A DNA stretch of 64,000 nucleotides, from contig NZ_CP081964.1 in NCBI RefSeq assembly GCF_019844075.1, forward strand, positions 1,302,001-1,366,000, read 5' to 3'. Both the position numbers and the translations under genes were made by a program. This DNA is from Curtobacterium sp. TC1 (lineage in GTDB: Bacteria > Actinomycetota > Actinomycetes > Actinomycetales > Microbacteriaceae). Shown here one piece after another: positions 5,988-14,008 of the stretch (positions within the stretch are counted from its first letter, which is position 1; every line of letters starts with the position of its first letter). The notes beneath the pieces are model-generated. The model saw nothing but the letters and a program-made list of their open reading frames with translations, was not told the DNA's origin and did not search any database.

Positions 5988-8864
5988 ATGGTGGAGCAGA
6001 ACAACGACAACACGACCAACGACGAGAACGCCCCGAAGCGTCGGACCCGCCTGTTCGGCGGACGCCGCGCCCGGTCGTCCGGCCTGCAGGGTCAGGCCGG
6101 TGCCGCGCAGGCGCCGGCCGTCGACGAGGCCGCCGCGCTGACGGACGGTTCGTCCGCCGACGCAGCGGACGCGGCCGAGCCGACCGGAGCCGACACGGTC
6201 TCCGTCGCGGTCGAGGCCGTCGCCGCCCAGAGCGCCGAGCCGGACGACGTGAGCACGCTGACCGGCGACCTGCCGGTGGTCACGGCCGAGCCGACCGAGC
6301 CCGCGACCGACGTGACGGAGGCGAGTGGTGCCTCCCGTCCGACCGAGACCGCGCCGACGACCGAGGCGAGCGAACCCGCCGCCCCGGCCGAGCCGTTCGT
6401 CCCGAAGGCGACGAGCACGCTCAGCCTGATCTTCCACGCCCCCGTCTTGCCGGAGCTGCCGCGCCGCGCCGCGCGGTACGAGCGCGACGAGGACGACCGT
6501 GACGACCGCTTCGACCGTTCCGAGCGCGAGGACCGGTTCGACCGCGAGGACCACGACGAGGAGCCCGGCGGCTCCCGCCGTCGTTCGCGTCGTCGGGGGA
6601 GCAGCGCCGACCGCGAGTCCCGTGCACCGCGCGAGCCGCGCGACCACCAGGAGCCCCGCCGCCGCGAGCCCGAGCTCATCACCGAGCCGCAGCGCATCAA
6701 GGGCTCGACCCGACTCGAGGCGAAGAAGCAGCGCCGCCGCGACGGCCGTGACGCCGGACGTCGTCGCCAGGTCGTGAGCGAGGACGAGTTCCTCGCCCGC
6801 CGCGAGAGCGTCGACCGTCAGATGATCGTCCGCTCCAGCTCGTCGACGATCGAGATCGGCGTGCTCGAGGACGGCATCCTCGCCGAGCACTACATCACCA
6901 AGTCCGAGAACGTGTCGCTCATCGGCAACGTGTACCTCGGCAAGGTGCAGAACGTGCTGCCCTCAATGGAGGCAGCCTTCGTCGACATCGGCCGCGGCCG
7001 CAACGCCGTGCTCTACGCCGGCGAGGTCGACTGGAACTCCGTCGACACCAGCCACGGCCGTCGCATCGAGGCCGCGCTCAAGCCGGGCGACAAGGTCCTG
7101 GTCCAGGTCACGAAGGACCCCGTCGGCCACAAGGGCGCCCGTCTGACCAGCCAGGTCTCGCTGCCCGGTCGCTACCTGGTCTACGTGCCGAACGGCTCCA
7201 TGAACGGCATCTCACGCAAGCTGCCCGACACCGAGCGTGCGCGCCTCAAGAAGATCCTGAAGGAGGTCCTGCCGGAGCACGCGGGCGTCATCGTGCGCAC
7301 CGCTGCCGAAGGTGCGACCGAGGAGCAGCTCACCCGCGACGTGCAGCGTCTGACCAGCCAGTGGGAGGCCATCCAGAAGAAGGTCGCCGGTGGCCAGGCC
7401 CCGGTCATGCTGCACTCGGAGCCCGACCTGCTCGTCAAGATCGTGCGCGACGTCTTCAACGAGGACTTCACGAAGCTCATCATCGACGGCGAGGCTGCCG
7501 GCGGCACCATCGACGAGTACCTGTCGGCCGTCGCACCCGACCTGAAGGACCGCGTCGTCCGCTACGAGGGTCCGGACTCCTTCGAGGAGTACCGCCTGAA
7601 CGAGCAGATCGACAAGGCGCTCGACCGCAAGGTCTGGCTGCCCTCCGGCGGTTCGCTCGTGATCGACCGCACCGAGGCCATGACGGTCGTCGACGTCAAC
7701 ACCGGCAAGTTCGTCGGCTCCGGGGGCAACCTCGAGGAGACCGTCACGAAGAACAACCTCGAGGCCGCCGAGGAACTCGTCCGTCAGCTCCGCCTGCGCG
7801 ACATCGGCGGCATCATCGTCGTCGACTTCATCGACATGGTGCTCGAGGAGAACCGCGACCTCGTGCTCCGTCGCCTGATCGAGTGCCTGAGCCGCGACCG
7901 CACGAAGCACCAGGTCGCCGAGGTCACCTCGCTCGGCCTCGTGCAGATGACCCGCAAGAAGATCGGTGTCGGCCTGCGCGAGTCGCTCGACGAGGTCAAC
8001 GCGAAGGTCAACGACAACAACGCCGACCCGGGCCCGAGCAAGGGGCGTCGCAAGGGGCGCAGCGGTGCGGCCGGGAACGGCGGCAACGGGAACGGGAACG
8101 GCGGCAACGGCGGCAACGGGCACGGCAACGGCGGGGGCAACTCCGGCGGTGGCTCGGGTTCGTCGAACGGGCAGTCGAGCCAGGCGCACCAGATCACGGA
8201 CGACGTGAAGAACGCGCTGTCCCGGATCGCGGCCTCCACGATCCCGCACGAGGAGTCGCCGGCATCGCCGACCTCGGCAGCGGCCCCGACCTCGGCCGAC
8301 GCGCCGGCGGGGACCGCCGAGTCCGCAGACGCGGGTGAACAGCCCAGCGGCTCGAAGCGTCGGCGCCGTGGCGGCCGTGGTGGACGGGGCGGTGAGCAGC
8401 CGAACGCTGCCACGACCGAAGCCACCGAGTCGGCATCCGCCGAGTCGGCATCCGCCGTGGTCGAGCCGGAGCCCGTCGCCGAGCCGAAGCGCGACGAGCC
8501 GAAGCAGGCCGCGCCGAGTCAGGCTGCCGACCAGTCGGCGGCTGCCGCTCCTGCCCCCGAACCGAAGGCCAAGGCCCCGGCCCGCCGTCGGGTCAGCTCC
8601 AGCGCGACGGTGACCCCGACCGAGAACACGGTCGCGATCCTGGACATCCCGCTCAACGCCGCACCGAAGCGCGAGCCCCGCCAGGTGGCCCCGGACGCCG
8701 AGTCGCTGCTGGACTCCGTGCTCCAGGCGCTGCCGGAGCCGAAGCAGCCGGGCCAGGGCCGTTCGCGGTCCCGCCGCGTGTCGTCGCCGAGCATCAGTGC
8801 TCCGGCCACGACCGAGGACGCATCCGGCGACGACACCGACGGCTCCGTCATCCTGGGGAACTGA
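5988..8864 (+). CDS. rne: Ribonuclease E/G
   Basis: This 958-residue endoribonuclease cleaves mRNA and stable RNA precursors. Order: an acidic then Arg-rich disordered arm (1 to about 265), an S1 RNA-binding domain from about 310 (SLIGNVYLGKVQNVLPSMEA), a 5'-sensor/RNase H-like region, and the DNase I-like catalytic core. The core carries the expected acidic residues in VVDVNTGKF (about 567) and IVVDFIDM (about 609-615). Then, instead of the usual Zn-link CxxC motif after VQMTRKKIGVGL, there is a Gly/Asn-rich linker (about 696-726). A conserved VKNALSRIAAST segment and a long Ala/Glu/Pro tail follow. ATG 5988 is chosen because GAGGAG stands 11 nt before it; a GTG at 5976 is in frame but overlaps that site. 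Confidence 0.93.
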   Translation: MVEQNNDNTTNDENAPKRRTRLFGGRRARSSGLQGQAGAAQAPAVDEAAALTDGSSADAADAAEPTGADTVSVAVEAVAAQSAEPDDVSTLTGDLPVVTAEPTEPATDVTEASGASRPTETAPTTEASEPAAPAEPFVPKATSTLSLIFHAPVLPELPRRAARYERDEDDRDDRFDRSEREDRFDREDHDEEPGGSRRRSRRRGSSADRESRAPREPRDHQEPRRREPELITEPQRIKGSTRLEAKKQRRRDGRDAGRRRQVVSEDEFLARRESVDRQMIVRSSSSTIEIGVLEDGILAEHYITKSENVSLIGNVYLGKVQNVLPSMEAAFVDIGRGRNAVLYAGEVDWNSVDTSHGRRIEAALKPGDKVLVQVTKDPVGHKGARLTSQVSLPGRYLVYVPNGSMNGISRKLPDTERARLKKILKEVLPEHAGVIVRTAAEGATEEQLTRDVQRLTSQWEAIQKKVAGGQAPVMLHSEPDLLVKIVRDVFNEDFTKLIIDGEAAGGTIDEYLSAVAPDLKDRVVRYEGPDSFEEYRLNEQIDKALDRKVWLPSGGSLVIDRTEAMTVVDVNTGKFVGSGGNLEETVTKNNLEAAEELVRQLRLRDIGGIIVVDFIDMVLEENRDLVLRRLIECLSRDRTKHQVAEVTSLGLVQMTRKKIGVGLRESLDEVNAKVNDNNADPGPSKGRRKGRSGAAGNGGNGNGNGGNGGNGHGNGGGNSGGGSGSSNGQSSQAHQITDDVKNALSRIAASTIPHEESPASPTSAAAPTSADAPAGTAESADAGEQPSGSKRRRRGGRGGRGGEQPNAATTEATESASAESASAVVEPEPVAEPKRDEPKQAAPSQAADQSAAAAPAPEPKAKAPARRRVSSSATVTPTENTVAILDIPLNAAPKREPRQVAPDAESLLDSVLQALPEPKQPGQGRSRSRRVSSPSISAPATTEDASGDDTDGSVILGN

Positions 8865-8866
8865 GC

Positions 8867-9787
8867 GTGGCGAACCCCGGTGACCCGCAGCAGGATCGTG
8901 GGTACTACGGTGCGGGCTGGCAGCAGCCCGCACCGCCCGGACCCGGGGGAGCCGGCGGTCCCGTGCCGCCGTACGGAGGGCAGCCCGGCGGGCAGCCGCT
9001 GCGCGGTGGGCAGCCGACCGCGGGGGTGCCCTACGCGCCGCCACGGCCGCCGCGCACGCCGGCCGATCCGCGTCGGGCCTTCGCGCCCGGCGCCTCGGTG
9101 AACAACACGGCCGGGGCGCTCATCGCCGTGGTGTCGCTCGTGCTCGTCGAGTTCGTGTCCGGCGTCGTCGGCCTGATCGGGACGTCGCTCGTCGTCAGCC
9201 CGTTCGCGCACTACGGTGCCGGTGCGAGCCTCGTCGGCAGCTTCATCGCCGGGGTCTTCCTCGCGCCGTTCCCGTTCTACGCCGGGGCCTTCCTGGCGCT
9301 GGCCTTCCTGACGCCGATCGCCCGTCGCAGCCCGCTGCCGACGGTGCTGCTCCGAGCGGCGCTCGCCGGCGCCGCGGGGACCATCGCACTCGCGCTCGTC
9401 GGCGTCTTCACCGGCGCGTTCGGCGCGATCACCTCGGGCGGGTCCCGTCTGGTCATCGACGTCGTCACGAACCCGCTCCGCAACGGGGTGCCGTACACGG
9501 TGATGCTCCTGGCGACCGCCACCGCCGCATGGCTCTGGCTCGGCCGCCCGCGACGGAACCGCGGTGCAGCGCCGACGTCCGGCCTGCCGGGCACGGTACG
9601 GCCCGCAGACGCCGTGCCGCCCGCGACCGTGCAGCCGGGGCCGCAGCAGCCGCACCAGGGCCCGTACGGACAGGGTCTGGTCCAGCCGGACCCCCACGGG
9701 CAGTACGGCGGTCAGTACGGCGCACAGCCCCGTCCGGACCAGCAGCAGCCGCCGGCCGCACCATGGGGTGGTCCGGCGCCCCGCTGA
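8867..9787 (+). CDS. Pro/Gly-rich membrane protein, unknown function
   Basis: This 306-residue protein begins at GTG 8867, two bases after the rne stop, and is probably co-transcribed. Residues 1-80 are rich in Pro, Gly and Gln (YYGAGWQQPAPPGPGG and similar). Four hydrophobic segments follow between about 85 and 225 (for example LIAVVSLVLVEFVSGVVGLI). The last ~80 residues are again Pro/Gln-rich with QYGGQYGAQ-type repeats. No enzymatic motif is visible and I do not recognise the family. The disordered tails flanking a four-helix core are seen in many actinobacterial envelope proteins, but that says little about function. The stop lies at the start of the 120-bp repeat array. Confidence 0.7.
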   Translation: MANPGDPQQDRGYYGAGWQQPAPPGPGGAGGPVPPYGGQPGGQPLRGGQPTAGVPYAPPRPPRTPADPRRAFAPGASVNNTAGALIAVVSLVLVEFVSGVVGLIGTSLVVSPFAHYGAGASLVGSFIAGVFLAPFPFYAGAFLALAFLTPIARRSPLPTVLLRAALAGAAGTIALALVGVFTGAFGAITSGGSRLVIDVVTNPLRNGVPYTVMLLATATAAWLWLGRPRRNRGAAPTSGLPGTVRPADAVPPATVQPGPQQPHQGPYGQGLVQPDPHGQYGGQYGAQPRPDQQQPPAAPWGGPAPR

Positions 9788-10340
9788 CCCCCGGCCGTCG
9801 ACGCGCGGTCGCTGCACCGTGCGAGGTTCTCCGGGCGGTGCGGCGTTCGTGGCACGGTGCGAGCCTCTGGCGCTGCACCGAGCCACCAACCTCGCACCGC
9901 CCGCTGAACCCCGGCCGTCGACGCGCGGTCGCGGCACCGTGCGAGGTTCTCCGGGCGGTGCGGCGTTCACGGCACGGTGCGAGCCTCTGGCGCTGCACCG
10001 AGCCACCAACCTCGCACCGCCCGCTGACCCCCGGTCGTCGACGCGCGGTCGCTGCACCGTGCGAGGTTCTCCGGGCGGTGCGGCGTTCACGGCACGGTGC
10101 GAGCCTCTGGCGCCGCATCGAGCCACCAACCTCGCATGCTGCGGGGAACCCCGCACGGTGCGGCCGGGAGGCCCGGCGCACGCCCGCCACGCGTCTCACC
10201 TCGCACGGTGCGACGCCACGTCCAGGGCACGTGCGCATCGTGCGAGGTTCCGGACACGGTGCGAGCCGCCACGCCCCGCGCCGAGTCCGGAACCGTGCAC
10301 CGTGCGTGCAGGACGCACGCGGCCCGCGCGTCAGTGCGCG
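9781..10340. repeat. Tandem 120-bp repeat array with GCACSGTGCGAG motifs
   Basis: Three nearly identical 120-bp units start at 9781, 9901 and 10021, followed by about 200 bp of degenerate material including a partial fourth unit (10233-10270). Each unit has GCACCGTGCGAGGTT, then GGCACGGTGCGAGCC, then the inverse AACCTCGCAC, so the outer arms (GTGCGAGGTT / AACCTCGCAC) can pair. About 14 motif copies occur in total. The array separates the convergent genes ending at 9787 and 10331 and overlaps only their last codons. No ORF in it has a coding look. Function unknown. Confidence 0.9.
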
Positions 10341-10603
10341 CGCTTGTCGCGCTGCGCCACGCGCAGCCCGCTGCGGATCAGCCGCAGCACGAGCTCGCGT
10401 CCGGACACCGCCGACGCCCCCGCGGCGACGAGTTCGTCGTACTTCGCGAGCGGCACGTCGTAGTGGTCGTGGTCGAACGCACGTCGCGGCACACCGGCGC
10501 GTGCAGCGAACGCGTGGAGTTCCGCGTAGGATTCATCACTGACGAGGTGCGACCACAGAGTGTCGTGAGCGGGCCACGTCGGTGGGTCGATCAACACGGT
10601 CAC
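10331..10603 (-). CDS. DUF4031 domain protein
   Basis: This 90-residue protein starts at GTG 10603 (VTVLIDPPTWPAHDTLWSHL). The upstream in-frame ATG at 10642 adds 13 residues unlike family N-termini. The sequence LIDPPTWPAHDTLWSHLVSD followed by HAFAARAGVPRRAFDHDHYD matches DUF4031, a small family with many His and Asp residues. No activity is established for it as far as I know. The conserved DHDHYDVP could bind metal, which is a guess. It is convergent with the repeat array and divergent from the rplU promoter; the two starts are about 180 nt apart. Confidence 0.8.
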   Translation of the reverse strand: MTVLIDPPTWPAHDTLWSHLVSDESYAELHAFAARAGVPRRAFDHDHYDVPLAKYDELVAAGASAVSGRELVLRLIRSGLRVAQRDKRAH

Positions 10604-10628
10604 CGTGCAATCGTACGTGTGTCGCCGT

Positions 10629-10658
10629 TTGACCGGACCCATGGGGATCGAGTATTCT
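10629..10658 (+). promoter_or_regulatory. rplU-rpmA promoter
   Basis: TTGACC (10629-10634), an 18-nt spacer and TATTCT (10653-10658) make a good housekeeping sigma promoter. Transcription should start near 10665, giving a leader of about 118 nt before GTG 10783. Confidence 0.7.
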
Positions 10659-10782
10659 CGATCCCTGGTGTCAGCGGGCCGTTCTGCCTGCGTCGCCGAT
10701 CGGGCCCGGCCTCCCGGGAGCCGCTCGTGCAGAAGTGGGCACCCGAGACTTCCCTCAAGCAGAGTTACGTAAGGATTTCCAC

Positions 10783-11091
10783 GTGGTTTACGCAGTAGTG
10801 CGCGCCGGCGGCCGTCAGGAAAAGGTCGAGGTCGGCACCATCCTGACCGTCGACCGTGTCAAGGCGGACGACAAGGGCAACATCGACCTCGCCCCCGTGC
10901 TCCTCGTGGACGGTGACAAGATCACGTCGGCGGCTTCCGAGCTCGCCAACGTGACCGTCACCGCCGAGGTGCTCGACGACCTGCGCGGTCCGAAGGTCAT
11001 CATCCAGAAGTTCAAGAACAAGACCGGGTACAAGAAGCGCCAGGGTTTCCGCGCTGAACTGACCCGCGTCAAGATCACCAAGATCGCGTAA
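10783..11091 (+). CDS. rplU: 50S ribosomal protein L21
   Basis: This 102-residue protein starts at GTG 10783 ([18 protein letters not shown]), with AAGGA at 10771-10775 in the correct position. The open frame extends 16 codons upstream but this is leader sequence. The conserved C-terminal segment [20 protein letters not shown], which binds 23S rRNA, is intact. Directly followed by rpmA (12 nt), the standard L21-L27-Obg order. The ~118-nt leader may hold an L21 autoregulatory structure, but I could not match it to a known element. Confidence 0.97.
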   Translation: MVYAVVRAGGRQEKVEVGTILTVDRVKADDKGNIDLAPVLLVDGDKITSAASELANVTVTAEVLDDLRGPKVIIQKFKNKTGYKKRQGFRAELTRVKITKIA

Positions 11092-11103
11092 GGGAGTCAG
11101 CTC

Positions 11104-11364
11104 ATGGCACACAAGAAGGGTGCGAGTTCCACTCGCAACGGTCGTGACTCGAACGCACAGCGCCTCGGCGTGAAGCGCTTCGGTGGCGAGGTCGTCAACG
11201 CCGGCGAGATCATCATCCGCCAGCGTGGGACCCACTTCCACCCGGGCGCCAACGTCGGCCGCGGTGGCGACGACACGCTGTTCGCCCTCTCGGCCGGTTC
11301 GGTCGAGTTCGGCACCAAGGGTGGCCGCAAGGTCATCAACATCATCAACATCGTCAACGCGTAG
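11104..11364 (+). CDS. rpmA: 50S ribosomal protein L27
   Basis: This 86-residue protein begins [16 protein letters not shown], the mature type of L27 N-terminus that reaches the peptidyl transferase centre. It lacks the cleavable extension found in Firmicutes L27. The segment [20 protein letters not shown] is typical of the family. A ribosome binding site (AAGGGAG) stands before ATG 11104. It is followed by a clear intrinsic terminator, so obg may depend partly on read-through or its own promoter. Confidence 0.98.
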   Translation: MAHKKGASSTRNGRDSNAQRLGVKRFGGEVVNAGEIIIRQRGTHFHPGANVGRGGDDTLFALSAGSVEFGTKGGRKVINIINIVNA

Positions 11365-11385
11365 TCGCGACGATCAGCTTCAGCG

Positions 11386-11423
11386 GGAGGGGCGGGCCGA
11401 GTGCCCGCCCCTCCTTCGCTTTT
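11386..11423 (+). terminator. Intrinsic terminator after rpmA
   Basis: A perfect 12-bp GC stem (11386-11397 with 11403-11414, loop CGAGT) is followed by a T-rich stretch TTCGCTTTT ending at 11423. Confidence 0.85.
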
Positions 11424-11429
11424 CCCGCC

Positions 11430-11504
11430 GACGGATGCCGTCGGCACAACGCGCTGACGGATCCCGTCGGCACAACGCGCTGACGGATCCCGTCGGCACA
11501 ACGA
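11430..11504. repeat. 26-bp tandem repeat between rpmA and obg
   Basis: Three units with a 26-bp period start at 11430, 11456 and 11482. Each carries GACGG-ATC/G-CCGTC followed by GGCACAACG. The GACGGATCCCGTC core is palindromic, so each unit can form a small hairpin in RNA or be a site for a dimeric protein. It lies 19-93 nt before the obg start, after the rpmA terminator. Confidence 0.85.
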
Positions 11505-11522
11505 CCTTCCAGGAGTGGAACC

Positions 11523-13106
11523 ATGGCGACCTTCGTCGACCGCGTGACCCTGCACCTCAGCGCGGGGAAGGGCGGCAACGGTTGCGTCTCGGTCCGCCGT
11601 GAGAAGTTCAAGCCCCTCGCCGGGCCCGACGGTGGCAACGGCGGTGACGGCGGCGACATCGTGCTCGTGGCCGACCCGCAGGTCACCACGCTGCTCGGCT
11701 ACCACCGCTCGCCGCACCGTTCGTCCAAGAACGGTCAGCCCGGCATGGGTGACCACCGCAGTGGTGTGAGCGGTGAGGTCCAGGAGCTCCCGCTCCCGAT
11801 CGGCACCGTCGTGTACGACGAGGCCGGCGAGGTCATCGCCGACTTGACCGAACCCGGGATGCGCGTTGTCGTGGCCCCCGGTGGGCAGGGCGGTCTCGGC
11901 AACGCGGCGCTCTCCACCACGAAGCGCAAGGCCCCCGGGTTCGCGCTCCTCGGTACCGAGGGCTGGGCGGGTGACATCAGCCTCGAGCTGAAGACCATCG
12001 CCGACGTCGCCCTCGTCGGGTTCCCGAGTGCCGGCAAGTCCTCGCTCATCGCGGCGATCTCGGCCGCGAAGCCGAAGATCGCCGACTACCCCTTCACCAC
12101 GCTCACCCCCAACCTCGGCGTCGTCGAGTCGGGCGAGAGCCGCTTCACGGTCGCCGACGTCCCCGGTCTGATCGAGGGCGCGTCGGAGGGCAAGGGCCTC
12201 GGCCTCGAGTTCCTGCGGCACGTCGAGCGCTGCGAAGCCCTGCTGCACGTCATCGACTGCGCGACGATGGACCCGGGCCGCGACCCGATCAGCGACCTCG
12301 ACGTCATCCTCGGCGAACTCGAGCGCTACCCGGTCCCCGAGGGCCAGGTGCCGCTGCTCGAGCGTCCGCAGCTCATCGCGCTCAACAAGATCGACGTGCC
12401 GGACGCCGCCGAGCTCGCCGAGTTCGTCACCGCCGAGCTCGAGGGCCGCGGCTACCGCGTGTTCCCGATCTCCACTGCGTCGCACAAGGGCCTGCGCGAG
12501 CTGACGTTCGCGCTGGCCGAGGTCGTCGAGCAGGGTCGTGCGAAGCGCGCGGCCGAGCCGGTCGTCGAGCGCATCGTCATCCGCCCCCGCGCGGTCAACG
12601 ACCAGGGCTTCACGGTCCGTGCCGAGGGCGGCGAGGAGCACCGCTTCTACCGCGTGCGCGGTGCGAAGCCCGAGCGGTGGGTGCAGCAGACCGACTTCAC
12701 CAACGAAGAGGCGATCGGCTTTCTGGCCGACCGGCTCGCGAAGCTCGGTGTCGAGGACGGCCTGTTCAAGGCCGGCGCCGTCGCCGGCTCGACCGTCGTG
12801 ATCGGCGGCGACGGCGGCATGGTCTTCGACTGGGAGCCGACGCTCACCTCGACGGCGGAGCTCATCACGAGCGCCCGAGGCACCGACGCCCGTATCGGCG
12901 CGACGTCGCGTCCGACCCGCAACGAGCGTCGCGAGGAGTACTTCGAGCGGATGGACGCCAAGGCGGCCGCCCGTGCCGAGCTCGAGCAGGAGCGCGTCGC
13001 CGGCCTCTGGGTGAACGACGACGTCGTGACCAGCGACGACCTCGAGACGAGCGACGACCTCGAGACGAGCGACGACCTCGAGACGACCAGCGACCAGAAG
13101 GACTGA
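11523..13106 (+). CDS. obg: Obg-family GTPase (CgtA)
   Basis: This 527-residue GTPase acts in late 50S ribosome assembly and stress control. The Gly-rich Obg fold covers residues 1 to about 157 ([27 protein letters not shown]). The G domain follows with P-loop GFPSAGKSS (about 166-174), switch [11 protein letters not shown] and NKID. An OCT domain (about 335-430) and a long tail follow. The tail ends in three exact 18-bp DNA repeats encoding SDDLET (13032-13085), probably a slippage-prone, disordered acidic end. AGGAG lies 9 nt before ATG 11523. proB begins 7 nt after the stop. Confidence 0.97.
   Translation: MATFVDRVTLHLSAGKGGNGCVSVRREKFKPLAGPDGGNGGDGGDIVLVADPQVTTLLGYHRSPHRSSKNGQPGMGDHRSGVSGEVQELPLPIGTVVYDEAGEVIADLTEPGMRVVVAPGGQGGLGNAALSTTKRKAPGFALLGTEGWAGDISLELKTIADVALVGFPSAGKSSLIAAISAAKPKIADYPFTTLTPNLGVVESGESRFTVADVPGLIEGASEGKGLGLEFLRHVERCEALLHVIDCATMDPGRDPISDLDVILGELERYPVPEGQVPLLERPQLIALNKIDVPDAAELAEFVTAELEGRGYRVFPISTASHKGLRELTFALAEVVEQGRAKRAAEPVVERIVIRPRAVNDQGFTVRAEGGEEHRFYRVRGAKPERWVQQTDFTNEEAIGFLADRLAKLGVEDGLFKAGAVAGSTVVIGGDGGMVFDWEPTLTSTAELITSARGTDARIGATSRPTRNERREEYFERMDAKAAARAELEQERVAGLWVNDDVVTSDDLETSDDLETSDDLETTSDQKD
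13032..13085 (+). repeat. In-frame 18-bp triplet repeat in obg
   Basis: Three exact copies of an 18-bp unit (AGCGACGACCTCGAGACG) encode repeated SDDLET near the C-terminus of Obg. Unit length is a multiple of three, so copy-number changes keep the frame. Confidence 0.95.
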
Positions 13107-13113
13107 CCGCGGC

Positions 13114-13932
13114 ATGACCGACACGACCGCCCGCACCGACCTCGGACCCGTCACCCGGCGCGAGGACATCCCGCGTGCGCGGCGGATCGTGGTGAAGGTC
13201 GGCTCGTCGTCGGTCAGCGGTGACGCCGCCGGTCAGATCGGACCGCTGGTGGACGCCCTGTCCGCGGCGTACGGCCGGGGCACCGAGGTCGTGCTCGTGT
13301 CGTCCGGCGCGATCGCCACCGGGTTCCCGTTCCTCGGGCTCGAGGGCCGTCCGGACGACCTCGCCACGCAGCAGGCCGCCGCGGCGACCGGCCAGAACGT
13401 CCTGATGTTCCGGTACCAGAAGGAACTCGACCGGCACCGGGTCGTCGCGGCGCAGATCCTGCTGACCGCCGGTGACCTGCAGAACCCGACGCACCGGGTG
13501 AACGCGCAGCGCGCCGTCGACCGACTGCTCGCCCTCCGGGTGCTGCCGATCGTGAACGAGAACGACACCGTCGCCACGCACGAGATCCGCTTCGGCGACA
13601 ACGACCGGCTCGCCGCCCTGGTGGCGCGGCTGCTCGGTGCCGACGCCCTGGTGCTGCTGTCCGACGTCGAGGCCCTGTACACGAAGCCCCCCGAGCAGCC
13701 CGGCGCCGAGCGCATCGACGAGGTCCCGTTCGGCGACGAGCTCGCCGGCGTCACCTTCGGCTCCGTCGGCAAGTCCGGCGTGGGGACCGGGGGTGCCGGC
13801 ACGAAGGTCGCGGCCGCACGGCTCGCGGCCGAGGCCGGTACGTCGGTCCTGGTGACCGCCACGGCGCTCGTCGACCGCGCCCTGTCGGGCGAGCACGTGG
13901 GCACCTGGTTCCACGCGGCGCCCCGTTCCTGA
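13114..13932 (+). CDS. proB: Glutamate 5-kinase, short form without PUA domain
   Basis: This 272-residue amino-acid kinase makes glutamyl-5-phosphate, the first step of proline synthesis. The N-terminal RRIVVKVGSSSVSG binds ATP phosphate, and NENDTVATHEIRFGDNDRLA is the substrate loop. The protein ends after the kinase fold (HVGTWFHAAPRS). It is about 100 residues shorter than E. coli ProB because the C-terminal PUA domain is missing, which is common in some lineages and may alter oligomerisation and feedback control. It sits 7 nt after obg and 76 nt before proA. Confidence 0.95.
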   Translation: MTDTTARTDLGPVTRREDIPRARRIVVKVGSSSVSGDAAGQIGPLVDALSAAYGRGTEVVLVSSGAIATGFPFLGLEGRPDDLATQQAAAATGQNVLMFRYQKELDRHRVVAAQILLTAGDLQNPTHRVNAQRAVDRLLALRVLPIVNENDTVATHEIRFGDNDRLAALVARLLGADALVLLSDVEALYTKPPEQPGAERIDEVPFGDELAGVTFGSVGKSGVGTGGAGTKVAAARLAAEAGTSVLVTATALVDRALSGEHVGTWFHAAPRS

Positions 13933-13996
13933 CACGCGTCGTCCACAGCGGTCGGGAGGCCGGGGTCGCGTCCGTCACACGGGATCGCGTCGGGCC

Positions 13997-14002
13997 TAGG
14001 AT
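13997..14002 (+). promoter_or_regulatory. -10 box of proA, probable leaderless transcript
   Basis: TAGGAT lies 6 nt before ATG 14009, so transcription is expected to begin at or next to the start codon. No convincing -35 hexamer is seen, and no Shine-Dalgarno sequence precedes the ATG. Confidence 0.5.
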
Positions 14003-14008
14003 CGGTCC

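Noticed and set aside
9781..10140. Direct repeats considered as a CRISPR array
   Set aside because: The whole 120-bp unit repeats, with no unique spacers between short repeats, and no cas genes are near.
7212..10156. Long minus-strand frames opposite rne and the repeat array
   Set aside because: Low-complexity Arg/Gly/Ala translations antisense to a conserved RNase; the repeat-region frames only mirror the 120-bp period.
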